Of a stretch of DNA of 5,137 nucleotides, positions 5,120 through 5,137 are shown one piece after another. The stretch's first letter is position 1. Every line of letters starts with the position of its first letter. The position numbers were made by a program, and so were the translations under genes. The notes under the pieces are model-generated. The model searched no databases and was not told the origin of the DNA. It was given only the letters and a program-made list of their open reading frames with translations. The stretch is from positions 1 to 5,137 of the forward strand of contig JAPOLF010000149.1 of assembly GCA_029977305.1 (NCBI GenBank). Direction: 5' to 3'. This stretch comes from a bacterium (GTDB taxonomy: Bacteria > Chloroflexota > Chloroflexia > Thermomicrobiales > UBA6265).

Positions 5120-5137
5120 AGCGTTGACGATGCACGT
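5120..5137 (-). CDS. Putative exon fragment of the aminotransferase (3' end only)
   Basis: Six codons to the window edge, ACG TGC ATC GTC AAC GCT, encode TCIVNA directly before the donor GTGAGC. Spliced to the next exon this reads TCIVNAVSKTAKATGWRVGW, which restores the strand preceding the PLP lysine. The fragment is too short to identify alone; the call depends on the splice. Confidence 0.5.

Overview
The window is two kinds of DNA joined end to end. From position 1 to about 4573 it is a compact bacterial gene cluster with every gene on the minus strand. From about 4574 to 5137 it looks like intron-containing eukaryotic nuclear DNA, also read on the minus strand. The switch falls inside a conserved ATP-binding-cassette motif, so a chimeric contig (assembly or library join) is the simplest explanation.

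The bacterial part reads, in order of transcription (right to left): an ABC-F ATPase lacking its own 5' end (3251 to about 4573), dephospho-CoA kinase coaE (2628-3254), a DsbA-fold thioredoxin-like protein (1995-2609), a MutY-type DNA glycosylase (1018-1998), and the start of a formate dehydrogenase catalytic subunit running off the left edge (1-977). Two gene pairs overlap by 4 bases as GTGA (ABC-F/coaE and dsbA-like/mutY). The remaining gaps are 18 and 40 bases, so one operon is likely. No gene-free stretch longer than 300 bases exists in this part.

The formate dehydrogenase frame is interrupted by an in-frame UGA at codon 181, exactly where selenocysteine sits in this enzyme family. The reading frame continues with excellent family similarity beyond it. 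A hairpin with a GGUCU loop sits at the same distance from the UGA as in E. coli fdhF. The gene is therefore intact and the organism must decode UGA as selenocysteine. The CoaE and short MutY sequences resemble those of Chloroflexota (Thermomicrobia-like), but this is an impression from remembered family sequences and not a computed placement.

The right end holds three short introns (79, 73 and 55 nt) with GT...AG ends, made almost wholly of degenerate CCCTAA or CCCGAA telomere-like repeats. They separate short, very GC3-rich exons that stay in one frame when spliced. Exons 5120-5137 and 4945-5040 give a PLP-dependent aminotransferase active-site segment. Exons 4800-4871 and 4574-4744 look like a eukaryotic eEF3/ABC-F ATPase. 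Aminotransferase and ABC ATPase are not expected in one protein, so a second chimeric join inside one of the repeat introns is likely. The eukaryote is probably a microbial alga or protist with GC-rich coding sequence.
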